Source: Bacillota bacterium
GTDB taxonomy: Bacteria > Bacillota > Clostridia > Christensenellales > Aristaeellaceae
Reading direction: 5' to 3'
Length of the DNA: 13,049 nt
NCBI GenBank assembly: GCA_023415145.1
Contig: JAEZLW010000038.1
Coordinates: 1-13,049, forward strand
Of the stretch, positions 6,067 through 13,049 are shown in pieces. A program made the translations under genes and the position numbers. The notes beneath the pieces are model-generated. The model was not told the origin of the DNA. It saw nothing but the letters and a program-made list of their open reading frames with translations, and did not search any database. How positions within the stretch are numbered: the first letter of the stretch is position 1; each line of letters starts with the position of its first letter.

Positions 6067-9000
6067 TTATGCGAAGAGCGCCCGGATATCCGCCTCCGAA
6101 AGCTGGGTTGGCATTTCCTCCCCGGCGGTGATTAGTTGGTCAAACAGTGCCCGCTTCTTTTTGCTGAGGCGGGCTACCTGCTCTTCAATGCTCAGATGGG
6201 TAATCAGGCGGATGACTTCCACCTTGCGGGTCTGGCCGATACGGTGCGCCCGGTCGGTGGCCTGGTCTTCGGCGGCGGGGTTCCACCAGGGATCGTAGTG
6301 GATCACCATATCAGCCCCGGTCAGGTTCAGCCCCGTACCTCCGGCCTTCAGCGAGATCAGGAACACCTGCCCGTCACCGGCATTGAACCCGTCTGCCAGC
6401 TCCAGCCGCCTGGCAGGCGGCGTTTCCCCGTCCAAATACAGGCATTGTATGCCTTCTGCCTCCAGGTGGCGGCGCAGTATCTTCAGCATGCTGGTAAATT
6501 GGGAGAAAAGCAGTATCCGACGCCCCGTTTCCAGCGCACCTGGCAGTATTTCCAATAGCAGGTCCAGCTTTCCGCTGGCCCCGGAGTAGTCCGGTAAACA
6601 CAGGGCGGGATGGCAGCAGATCTGCCTCAATTCCGTAATCGCGGCCAGCACCTCGGTGCGGCCACGGTTGATGCCCTTGGTGCGCAACAGGTCATCCACC
6701 CGGCTGCGCAGCCTTAAAAGCGCCGCCTGATAGACCCTGATCTGCTCCAGTGTCATTTCCGCGATCAGCGTCGTTTCCAGCTTGTCCGGCAGCTCCGTCA
6801 GTACGTCCTTTTTCAGCCTGCGCAACAGGAAGGGCCGTATCTTTTGCCGAAGAGCCTCGCTGTTGCGCCCGTCGCCGTGCTGCCGGATGAACCTGGAATA
6901 ATTGAGCAGGTACCCTGGCAGCACGAAATCAAAAATGGACCACAATTCTCCGGTATTGTTCTCCATGGGCGTACCGGTCAGTGCCAGCCTTGTCTGGGCC
7001 TGCAACTGCTTCACCGCCACCGCCCCAACGCTGGCGGCATTCTTGATATGCTGGGCTTCATCCAGTATGGCAAAACGGAACGTGATGTCGCTCAAAAGCG
7101 AAACATCCCTGCGGATGAGCGGATAGGAGGTAATGACCACATCCACCTTCCGGAGCGACTTGATTTCCTCAATCTGCTCAGCTCTGGCGGCCTGGCCGCC
7201 GGAAAGCAGCAGAACACAAAGGCCGGGGGCAAAGCGCTTGAATTCCGCCTGCCAGTTGTAACAAAGGGAAGTAGGCGTCACCACGATGGATGGCAGCGGG
7301 CTTGGTTCCTGCTTTACAGCCCACCAGATCAGCGCAATCACCTGAATGGTTTTGCCAAGGCCCATATCATCGGCCAACACACCGCCCATACGCAGCTTAT
7401 GAAGTGACTGCAGCCAGTAAAACCCTCTTTCCTGATATGGGCGCAGCAGCTTACCGACAGGCGGGGGGCACATCATGGGCGCTTTTGTTTCCGGCGCGGT
7501 AAGGGCCGCCACGGTATCCAGCACACTGTCCTCCGCCCGGATGGGCAGGTTCTTTTCAGCAAGCAGCGCGCTCAAATACACGGTGCGGCAGGCAGTAAGG
7601 GACAGCGTACTTCCGCTGACAAGGTCGATGTTCTCCGCCTGGGCGCTTTCCGTTAGGATGTCTGCGGCTTCCTGCCAATCCTCCATGGCGCTCAAATCCA
7701 GGAAGGAGCCATCCTTTAAACGGAAATACTTGCGCCGCATGTGCAGCGCCTGAAAGATTGCTAGAATCTCCGGGCTAGGCTGTCCGTCCTCCGAGAATTC
7801 CAGCAAAAGCTGCCCGCCGCTGACCCGCATGGCCCCCTGGAGCTTTGGCCTGCGGGGCGTCATGCGTTTAAAATCCTGGCTGGCAAATATCTCGCACAGG
7901 CTCATCAAATGATGAACGCCTTCGGACACAAATTGGTAGATGCTGTCCTGACCGCTTAAGTATACCCGACCCTTGCGCACATGGAAGCCCGCGTTGGCCA
8001 GCTCGTCCAGCACAGCCCGCTCAGCGCTGGCATCGCGCATCAGCAGCCTGATTTCATTTCCGGATTCCTCCTGATTGGGGGCCGCAAAGGGATCGATCTC
8101 ATGGGGACCATAGGCAAACACGGTACGGGCCACCACATCATGCCCCACGCGGTCCAGGTACACCTTGGCAGCAAGAGGCGTGCGCACGATTTGCTTTTTC
8201 AGCGCGCTGTCCAATTCCACCACACCGGTCAATTGCAGCCAAGGCACCAGCTCGCTGATTACGCGGGGCGCTTCCTTGCCAAAAAAGTCAAAGGATGCGC
8301 TGCCATCGTCCTCTTGCCGAAACAGTACCGAAGCTACGCTCTGCTGCATTTTGCTTAAGGCTACCACTTCGCCATTCAACCAGGCATAAGCGCAGTCAGG
8401 GGTGAGCGGCATCCATTCCGCCGGGAGCTGGGCGGTGATGGTGATGCCCCGTACACCGCCGGCCACCTGATAGGTAAAGGGTATCTCCTTTTCCTTCACC
8501 TGGGCCACATGATGCGCCACGCCATTCACCGCAAGGCGGAAGGGCAGATGCTTTAGCAAATTCAGCAGCACCAGCGCAAAGCGGGGTGGCAGCCGCATGG
8601 TGCGGGCCTCCATGCCATGCTGGGTGACACCCACTTCCTTTTGCGCCTGGCACAGTGCCCGAAGCACATCCAGCACACCGTTTTCCCTGGGAGTGAAATG
8701 CATCCATTCCGGATGAAACACAAACCCTTTCCCAAAGGGCAAGGATGTTTGATTGTCGATGGCGTCCAGGAACTGAGGCAGGTTTCGCACCACATACAGC
8801 CGGTCTTCCCCAACCCTGATACCCAGGCGCAAAGCCGGCTGGCCCAAATGATCCCGCTCCAAAAGAAGCGTGATCTCCATACGCACGGTACCTGCCTCGG
8901 GCAGCGCTCCCTCCATGGCTTTTAGAAGAAGCGGCCCGCCGAGCATCGCCTTGCGCCTTTCGATATCCTTCCAGACACCTGATTCCCGGGCCATCAGCGT

Positions 9001-9234
9001 TGCGGCCACCACATGGCGGCAGGCACCCAAGCGCTCCAGCGTATCGCAGGAACACTGTGCCGGCGCGTCGGCCCTAAGCACCACTTCCCGGCGAGGTGTT
9101 CCGGCCACCAAAAAGCGCAGCGATTCCGGCCCAGTGGAAATGGGCCGAACGCCGCCCCGCTGATACAAAAGGCTTCCGGCGTTGTACTCATCTTCCCCGG
9201 CCAGCTGCCTTAATCTTTGGGGTCCCTGGGACAT
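6067..9234 (-). CDS. SWIM zinc-finger SNF2 family DEAD/DEAH-type ATPase (helicase-like)
   Basis: The product of 1055 residues is a double-stranded-DNA translocase of the SNF2/RapA superfamily; members remodel protein-DNA or RNA-polymerase complexes. An N-terminal SWIM zinc finger is at C61-x-C63...C72-x-H74. Residues 100-590 match the layout of bacterial SNF2 proteins with a long associated domain. The motor follows: DDMGLGKT (622-629, Walker A), DEAQ (725-728, Walker B), LTGTPMENN (752-760), LLFSQFTSML (908-917), GGTGLNLTGAD (965-975) and ATDRAHRIGQ (992-1001). All motor motifs are intact. The ATG at 9234 has only a distant GGGAG (12 bases upstream), so translation may be modest, but no better start exists. 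It is the first gene of the helicase-SRAP-DUF1015-flavoprotein run. Its true target (stalled RNA polymerase, nucleoid proteins or damaged DNA) is not shown; the adjacent SRAP gene favours DNA damage or replication stress. Confidence 0.95.
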   Translation of the reverse strand: MSQGPQRLRQLAGEDEYNAGSLLYQRGGVRPISTGPESLRFLVAGTPRREVVLRADAPAQCSCDTLERLGACRHVVAATLMARESGVWKDIERRKAMLGGPLLLKAMEGALPEAGTVRMEITLLLERDHLGQPALRLGIRVGEDRLYVVRNLPQFLDAIDNQTSLPFGKGFVFHPEWMHFTPRENGVLDVLRALCQAQKEVGVTQHGMEARTMRLPPRFALVLLNLLKHLPFRLAVNGVAHHVAQVKEKEIPFTYQVAGGVRGITITAQLPAEWMPLTPDCAYAWLNGEVVALSKMQQSVASVLFRQEDDGSASFDFFGKEAPRVISELVPWLQLTGVVELDSALKKQIVRTPLAAKVYLDRVGHDVVARTVFAYGPHEIDPFAAPNQEESGNEIRLLMRDASAERAVLDELANAGFHVRKGRVYLSGQDSIYQFVSEGVHHLMSLCEIFASQDFKRMTPRRPKLQGAMRVSGGQLLLEFSEDGQPSPEILAIFQALHMRRKYFRLKDGSFLDLSAMEDWQEAADILTESAQAENIDLVSGSTLSLTACRTVYLSALLAEKNLPIRAEDSVLDTVAALTAPETKAPMMCPPPVGKLLRPYQERGFYWLQSLHKLRMGGVLADDMGLGKTIQVIALIWWAVKQEPSPLPSIVVTPTSLCYNWQAEFKRFAPGLCVLLLSGGQAARAEQIEEIKSLRKVDVVITSYPLIRRDVSLLSDITFRFAILDEAQHIKNAASVGAVAVKQLQAQTRLALTGTPMENNTGELWSIFDFVLPGYLLNYSRFIRQHGDGRNSEALRQKIRPFLLRRLKKDVLTELPDKLETTLIAEMTLEQIRVYQAALLRLRSRVDDLLRTKGINRGRTEVLAAITELRQICCHPALCLPDYSGASGKLDLLLEILPGALETGRRILLFSQFTSMLKILRRHLEAEGIQCLYLDGETPPARRLELADGFNAGDGQVFLISLKAGGTGLNLTGADMVIHYDPWWNPAAEDQATDRAHRIGQTRKVEVIRLITHLSIEEQVARLSKKKRALFDQLITAGEEMPTQLSEADIRALFA

Positions 9235-9585
9235 TACGCGCTCACGCTCCCGACGATTGCAAAATAATAAAGGACGGTCTAAAAACGCGGTATCCTTATT
9301 TTATTCTGGCCGCAAAGGGCGTATTCCTGCCGCAAAAACAGAAGCAATTCATTTTGCTGGACATTGGCTTGTGAATGTATTGGGAGGATTTAAGGACCTC
9401 AGTCCTCCAAATGCAATCATTTGCACAGGCTCCGCCGATGCAAATGGATTTCCCCAAAGGGCGAGCTTGCCTGCCCGGCGGGAAATCAACTCCCGCATCC
9501 GTATTTCGCCCGAATTTTCGTGAGAAAATTCTGAAATCCGGTCTCGCAAAAATGGCATCGTCATTTCTGCGACGAATGGATATAT
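9235..9585. other. Divergent intergenic region rich in small hairpins, no convincing gene
   Basis: No supported gene lies between the helicase start and the M42 promoter. Visible structures are: TTGGGAGGA/TCCTCCAA (about 9379-9409, one bulged G), with a nested AGGAC/GTCCT pair; AAATG/CATTT near 9408-9421; a perfect GAATTTTC (9512-9519) / GAAAATTC (9524-9531) hairpin with GTGA loop; and TCGCAAAAATG (9544-9554) / CATTTCTGCGA (9562-9572) with one mismatch. For the helicase, a TATTAT on the minus strand (9264-9269) lacks a matching -35, so no promoter is called. Short open frames here have no ribosome binding site or family resemblance. Confidence 0.5.
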
Positions 9586-9614
9586 TTGAGAAAATCTTCA
9601 CATCATGCTATACT
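9586..9614 (+). promoter_or_regulatory. Sigma-A promoter of the M42 peptidase operon
   Basis: TTGAGA (9586-9591) and TATACT (9609-9614) are spaced by 17 bp, and TGC directly before the -10 makes it an extended -10. Transcription would begin near 9621, about 35 bases before the first ATG, leaving a short leader containing AAAGGAGG. Confidence 0.85.
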
Positions 9615-9655
9615 ATGTCCATCCGCGCCCGGTTGGCGAACAAAGGAGGAACCCC

Positions 9656-10693
9656 ATGGATATCGAGGCCTTTCTTGCCGAGGTTTCGGCGCTGCCCGGA
9701 CTTTCCGGCAACGAACAGGCAGTGGCGGAGTATGTGAAAAAGCAGTTTGAGCCTTATTGCGATGAGGTTTTCATCGACTGCATGTACAACGTCATCGCCC
9801 ATAAAAAAGGAACAGGGCCCAAAGTGATGCTGGCCGCCCATATCGATGAAATCGGCCTGATGGTTGTCAAAATTGAGGATGACGGCTGCCTGCGAATGGG
9901 CAATGTAGGCGGCGTGGACCCCCGCATTTTGCCTGGCAGCCAGGTTTGGGTCCATGGCAAGGAGAAGCTGTTCGGCACCATTGGCGCCAAGCCGCCCCAC
10001 TTGCTCACGCCCGAAGAGAGTAAAAAGAACTACCTCCGGGAAGACCTGTTTGTGGATGTGGGCCTGCCTTGCGAAAAAGTGCGGGAGCTTGTTCAGATCG
10101 GGGATCTTATTTCCTTCAACACCCCCGCCACAAAGCTGAAAAACGAACGGTTCGCTTGCAAGACCATGGATGACCGGGCCTGTGTAGGCATCATGCTTGT
10201 GGCAGCGGAAAAGCTGACAAAGATGCAGCACGAAGCTGACGTATACTTTGTCGCCACCACCCAGGAAGAGGTGGGCAGCCGGGGCGCAAGGGCCGCCGCT
10301 TTTTCCCTTGAGCCCGACCTGGGCATTGCTTTGGACGTATGCCACGCCACCATCCCCGGAAGCCGCCCGGATACCACCTGCGATATCGGCAGCATGGTCA
10401 CCGCCATCGGCCCCTTTTTGCAGCCCAAGCTTACGAAACGGCTGATGGACACGGCGAAAAAGCACAATGTGACCCTGCAAACAGAGGTGGATGCCAGGGA
10501 TACCTCCACCGACTGCGACGAAATACAAATCAGCCGATGCGGCGTGCCCTCCATACTTCTGGAGCTGCCGCTCAAATACATGCATACCACTGTGGAAACC
10601 ATTGACCTTGGCGTACTTTCGGAAGGCGGCCGGCTTTTGTCCCATTTCCTTTCGGAACTTGATGCCGGCTGGGAGGATGACTTATGGACTTGA
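9656..10693 (+). CDS. M42 family metallo-aminopeptidase, first of three
   Basis: The product of 345 residues is a cytosolic metal-dependent aminopeptidase of the TET/glutamyl aminopeptidase group (also annotated as endoglucanase M, FrvX or YsdC-like), which trims N-terminal residues from peptides. All expected catalytic residues are present: His62 and Asp64 in AAHIDEIG, bridging Asp172 in KTMDDR, catalytic Glu204 and metal-binding Glu205 in TQEEVG, Asp227 in IALDV, and His310 in KYMHT. The region before DCDEIQ carries ARDTSTD where many relatives have G-TDA. The ATG at 9656 has AAAGGAGG (9642-9649) six bases upstream; a longer frame from 9605 starts inside the promoter and is rejected. The last 10 bases overlap the next gene, so expression is coupled. 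Family members form dodecamers, which fits the paralogous neighbours. Confidence 0.93.
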   Translation: MDIEAFLAEVSALPGLSGNEQAVAEYVKKQFEPYCDEVFIDCMYNVIAHKKGTGPKVMLAAHIDEIGLMVVKIEDDGCLRMGNVGGVDPRILPGSQVWVHGKEKLFGTIGAKPPHLLTPEESKKNYLREDLFVDVGLPCEKVRELVQIGDLISFNTPATKLKNERFACKTMDDRACVGIMLVAAEKLTKMQHEADVYFVATTQEEVGSRGARAAAFSLEPDLGIALDVCHATIPGSRPDTTCDIGSMVTAIGPFLQPKLTKRLMDTAKKHNVTLQTEVDARDTSTDCDEIQISRCGVPSILLELPLKYMHTTVETIDLGVLSEGGRLLSHFLSELDAGWEDDLWT

Positions 10694-11697
10694 AAACACT
10701 CTGCCTCCTTCGGGGCGTCAGCGGCCATGAGCAGGAAATACGCAAAGCCCTTTTGGAAGCCTGCCGCCCGCTGTGTCATTCCGTGACCATTGACCGCATG
10801 GGCAATGTGGCGGCCTTCAAGAAGGGTACGGAAACGAACATGCCCCATATCCTGCTGGCTGCCCATATGGATGAGGTGGGCTTCATCGTGACCTCCTTAA
10901 CCGACGAGGGTCTTTTGCGCATCCAGCCCGTGGGCGGCATAGACCCCAGGGTGGTTATCAGCAAGCGTGTACTGGTGGGAGACAAGGCTGTTCCCGGCGT
11001 CATCGGGGCCATGGCCATCCACCTGCAATCGCCGGATGACCGCAAGAAGGTGCTAAAGTACGACAGCATCTATGTAGACATCGGCGCAAAGAACAAGGAC
11101 GACGCTCTCACAGATTGCCCGGCCGGCAGCTATGTCACATTCGACACGCCCTATGTGTCCTTTGGCGACGGCTTTGTCTGCGCCAAAGCGCTGGACGACC
11201 GGGTGGGCTGCCTGACGCTTTTGCGAGTGCTGGAGGATACCTATCCCGGCGATATCACCTGCCTTTTCACCACCGAAGAGGAGGTAGGCTGCCGCGGCGC
11301 TACCGGCGGCGCGTTCAAGGCGAATCCGGACATAGCGCTGATACTGGAAGGCACCACCTGCAACGACCTGGGCGATGTGAAGGATGTGATGCAGGTATGC
11401 CGCACCGGGGACGGTGTGGCCGTCAGCTTCATGGACAATGCGTCCCTGGTGAACCGGCCGTTGTATGAGGCCATTTTACGCACCGCCAGGGAAAACAATA
11501 TCCCTCATCAGTTAAAGCGCAGCGTTTCCGGGGGCAACGACAGCGGACCCATCCACAAATCCCGCGCCGGTGTCAAAACCTGCGTGCTCAGCGTGCCCTG
11601 CCGCTACATCCACGGCCCATCCTCCGTGGTGAAGGGAAGCGATGTGGATGCGCAGTACCGGCTGGCACACGACTTTTTGAAGCATCCGGTTTTGTGA
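10684..11697 (+). CDS. M42 family metallo-aminopeptidase, second of three
   Basis: The product of 337 residues is a paralogue of the preceding peptidase. Its start overlaps the upstream gene by 10 bases, with GGAGG (10672-10676) seven bases before the ATG. Catalytic residues are His61 and Asp63 (AAHMDEVG), Asp171 (KALDDR), Glu199 and Glu200 (TEEEVG), Glu222 (LILEGT) and His310 (RYIHG). The residue at the fifth metal position is Glu where both neighbours have Asp; either is known in the family, but it may shift metal or substrate preference. The specificity region reads SGGNDSG in place of GGTDAG. The sequence between 104 and 125 (GVIGAMAIHLQSPDDRKK) aligns with that of the first paralogue, so these two are probably the closer pair. 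It should be cytosolic and act on peptides. Confidence 0.92.
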   Translation: MDLKTLCLLRGVSGHEQEIRKALLEACRPLCHSVTIDRMGNVAAFKKGTETNMPHILLAAHMDEVGFIVTSLTDEGLLRIQPVGGIDPRVVISKRVLVGDKAVPGVIGAMAIHLQSPDDRKKVLKYDSIYVDIGAKNKDDALTDCPAGSYVTFDTPYVSFGDGFVCAKALDDRVGCLTLLRVLEDTYPGDITCLFTTEEEVGCRGATGGAFKANPDIALILEGTTCNDLGDVKDVMQVCRTGDGVAVSFMDNASLVNRPLYEAILRTARENNIPHQLKRSVSGGNDSGPIHKSRAGVKTCVLSVPCRYIHGPSSVVKGSDVDAQYRLAHDFLKHPVL

Positions 11698-11718
11698 TGC
11701 AATAAGGAGAGAATGCTT

Positions 11719-12711
11719 ATGTTTGAACTTCTGAAAACGCTCCTGGCCCCCGTCGGCCCCACCGGCGCTGAGCATACCGTGGCGGATGCAATCCGGCCCC
11801 TCATCGCGCCTCATGTCAACTCCGTCCATACCGATGTAATGGGCAACCTGATTGCAGTCAAAGAGGGCAAGCCCGGCGGGAAGCGCATGATGATCAGCGC
11901 TCACATGGATCATATCGGCTTTGTGGTGACCGATATTGAGAAAGAGGGCTTTCTTCGGGTGATGCCCCTGGGCGGCATCAACATCAAGGTATCCCTGGCC
12001 CGCCAGGTTGCGTTTGCCAACGGCACACAGGGCGTTTTGGTCAGCCAGCCCGTACCGGAAGGCGAAACCCAGGCCATGAAGCACCTGTTCATCGACATCG
12101 GTGCTGATAGCCGGGAGGAAGCGCTGACCATGGTAAACATCGGTGATGCGGCCGTCTACGCAGGGGAAGCGTTCCGTATTGGCAAGCACCGGGTATCCGC
12201 TCCCGCCATGGATGACCGCTGCGCCTGCGCGCTGCTGGTATCCCTTTTGCAATCCGTAAAGGAAACCGAAAACACAATCATCGCCGTCTTCTCCACCCAG
12301 GAGGAGGTAGGTACACGGGGCGCACTGACCGCGGCTTTCGCCCAGGAGCCCGATCTTGGCATTGCTCTGGATGTGACGCTGTGGGGCGATACGCCCGAAA
12401 CAAAGTTTCCCGCGCTGAAGCTGGGCCATGGTCCCGCCGTGAAGATCATGGACCACGCCAGCATCTCCAGCCCCATGGTGCGGGATGCCCTCTTTGATGC
12501 TGCAAAGAAGGCCGGGGTCAATGCCCAGCGGGAAGTGCTGCCCTATGGCGGCACCGACGCCGGAGCCATACAGCGGGCCCGGGGCGGCGTGCCGGTGGGC
12601 ACTGTTTCCATCCCCTGCCGCTACGTTCACAGCGCCTGCGAAACCATCGACATGCGCGACATGGACGGCGCATTGAAGCTGCTTGCGGAGTTTGTGCAGA
12701 TGAAGTTTTGA
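11719..12711 (+). CDS. M42 family metallo-aminopeptidase, third of three
   Basis: The product of 330 residues begins MFELLKTLLAPVGPTG. Two ATG codons are possible: 11719 has AAGGAG nine bases away, while 11713 would leave only three bases after the ribosome binding site, so 11719 is preferred. Catalytic residues are His62 and Asp64 (SAHMDHIG), Asp165 (PAMDDR), Glu195 and Glu196 (TQEEVG), Asp218 (IALDV) and His304 (RYVHS). GGTDAG at 277-282 is the canonical substrate-site motif. The segment between the two metal-binding halves reads VLVSQPVPEGETQ and differs from the G-G-HL-P pattern of the first two, so it is the most divergent of the three. It starts 21 bp after the second gene and ends the operon. 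Aminopeptidase activity is well supported; its preferred residue is not known. Confidence 0.92.
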   Translation: MFELLKTLLAPVGPTGAEHTVADAIRPLIAPHVNSVHTDVMGNLIAVKEGKPGGKRMMISAHMDHIGFVVTDIEKEGFLRVMPLGGINIKVSLARQVAFANGTQGVLVSQPVPEGETQAMKHLFIDIGADSREEALTMVNIGDAAVYAGEAFRIGKHRVSAPAMDDRCACALLVSLLQSVKETENTIIAVFSTQEEVGTRGALTAAFAQEPDLGIALDVTLWGDTPETKFPALKLGHGPAVKIMDHASISSPMVRDALFDAAKKAGVNAQREVLPYGGTDAGAIQRARGGVPVGTVSIPCRYVHSACETIDMRDMDGALKLLAEFVQMKF

Positions 12712-12718
12712 TGGGATA

Positions 12719-12754
12719 TGCGGGGAGGGGTTTTAAAAAAAACCCCTCCCCGCA
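12719..12754. terminator. 16-bp perfect hairpin after the M42 operon, possible terminator
   Basis: TGCGGGGAGGGGTTTT (12719-12734) pairs fully with AAAACCCCTCCCCGCA (12739-12754) around an AAAA loop. It begins seven bases after the last stop codon, the usual place for a terminator. However, the T run lies in the 5' arm of the stem and no T tract follows on the plus strand; the minus strand also lacks one after the stem. It could be an RNA-stabilising 3' hairpin or an unusual terminator. Confidence 0.6.
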
Positions 12755-12822
12755 CTCCACCAAAATACTTCATATAGGGATAAAACAAAGTAAAATTCTG
12801 CAACAGCCTTTGATGGGAGTAA

Positions 12823-12861
12823 AGCCCTTTGGTTGTACCGCCCGAAGGTTTCCAAAGGGCT
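12823..12861. repeat. 10-bp inverted repeat with 19-base loop
   Basis: AGCCCTTTGG (12823-12832) pairs perfectly with CCAAAGGGCT (12852-12861) around a 19-base loop. It lies in non-coding sequence between the long hairpin and the GC-rich tandem repeats. No T tract follows. Confidence 0.6.
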
Positions 12862-13009
12862 CCGAAGCCGAAGCGCCGCCTGTGGCTCCGAAGCCGAAGC
12901 GCCGCCTGTGGCGGATGAAGCGAGGCGGAGGAGGCTGGCGAAACGGGTTCCGAAGCTGAGCGCCGCCAGTGGCGGATGAAGCGATGCGGAGGAAGCGAGC
13001 GAAACGAGC
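12858..13009. repeat. GC-rich tandem repeats, 26-bp and about 62-bp units
   Basis: A 26-bp unit starting GGCTCCGAAGCC occurs twice exactly, head to tail, at 12858-12883 and 12884-12909. A longer imperfect unit of 61-62 bp covers 12887-12948 and 12949-13009; both copies run TCCGAAGC...CGCCGCC(T/A)GTGGCGGATGAAGCGA...CGAAACG. Each long unit contains a CCGCC/GGCGG hairpin with a three-base loop. The tail (13010-13049) continues in the same AGCGAAGCGG style. No gene is supported in 12712-13049; apparent open frames come from the repeat composition. It resembles dispersed palindromic intergenic repeats, but other genomic copies cannot be seen here. Confidence 0.75.
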
Positions 13010-13049
13010 AGCGCAAGCGGTAGCGAAGCGGTGCGACGATTGAGCCGCC

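Noticed and set aside
9235..9300. SOS (LexA) box upstream of the SNF2-SRAP operon
   Set aside because: No GAAC-N4-GTTC type site was found in the divergent region, so damage induction through LexA is not supported.
9375..9737. 120-residue plus-strand frame before the M42 genes
   Set aside because: It runs through the M42 promoter and into the first M42 gene in another frame, and lacks a ribosome binding site.
9608..10645. 345-residue minus-strand frame opposite the first M42 gene
   Set aside because: It is fully antisense to a gene with complete catalytic motifs, and its residue composition (many His, Gly, Gln) is typical of a shadow frame.
11512..12630. 372-residue minus-strand frame opposite the second and third M42 genes
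   Set aside because: It spans two real genes antisense, with no start signal or family resemblance.
12858..13009. CRISPR array
   Set aside because: The repeats are directly adjacent or joined by related sequence. There are no unique spacers of constant length, and no cas genes are nearby.
12627..13016. Open frames on both strands through the right-end repeats
   Set aside because: They arise from GC-rich tandem repeats and the long hairpin; no ribosome binding site or domain was seen.

Overview
The window looks like a chromosomal stretch of a Bacillota bacterium, most likely an anaerobic Clostridia-type organism. The reasons are strong AAGGAGG-type ribosome binding sites, clear sigma-A promoters in AT-rich gaps between moderately GC-rich genes, U-tract terminators, and the gene families present: a SWIM-type SNF2 helicase, DUF1015, tandem M42 peptidases and SH3-repeat exported proteins. 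No transposase, integrase, phage gene, tRNA, rRNA or CRISPR array was seen. The species assignment is inference.

Layout from left to right. (1) Positions 1-884, minus strand: the first 294 residues of an exported protein made of bacterial SH3 repeats, cut by the window edge. (2) Positions 885-1231: a divergent intergenic region with a near-consensus promoter and a structured leader. (3) Positions 1232-2065, plus strand: a MetQ/NlpA-family methionine-binding protein, followed by a textbook terminator. (4) Positions 2242-3129, plus strand: an RluA-family pseudouridine synthase with its own extended -10 promoter. (5) Positions 3130-3299: a convergent gap with two perfect hairpins. (6) Positions 3300-9234, minus strand: a four-gene run transcribed in the order SNF2/SWIM helicase, SRAP (HMCES/YedK-type abasic-site protein), DUF1015 protein, Fe-S-type flavoprotein. 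(7) Positions 9235-9655: a divergent intergenic region rich in small hairpins, with a strong promoter pointing right. (8) Positions 9656-12711, plus strand: three consecutive M42 metallo-aminopeptidase paralogues in one operon. (9) Positions 12712-13049: a non-coding end with a 16-bp perfect hairpin, a 10-bp inverted repeat and GC-rich tandem repeats.

How the genes work together. The helicase-SRAP pair suggests a role in handling damaged or stalled DNA, with the two downstream genes co-transcribed for unknown reasons. The three M42 peptidases probably finish peptide degradation in the cytosol, possibly as mixed TET-like particles. The methionine-binding protein stands alone, without its ATPase and permease and without a lipobox cysteine.

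Nothing here amounts to a demonstrable new system. The items most worth a second look are the metQ leader RNA, the helicase-SRAP operon with its corrected GTG start, the triple M42 operon, and the repeat-rich non-coding segments.
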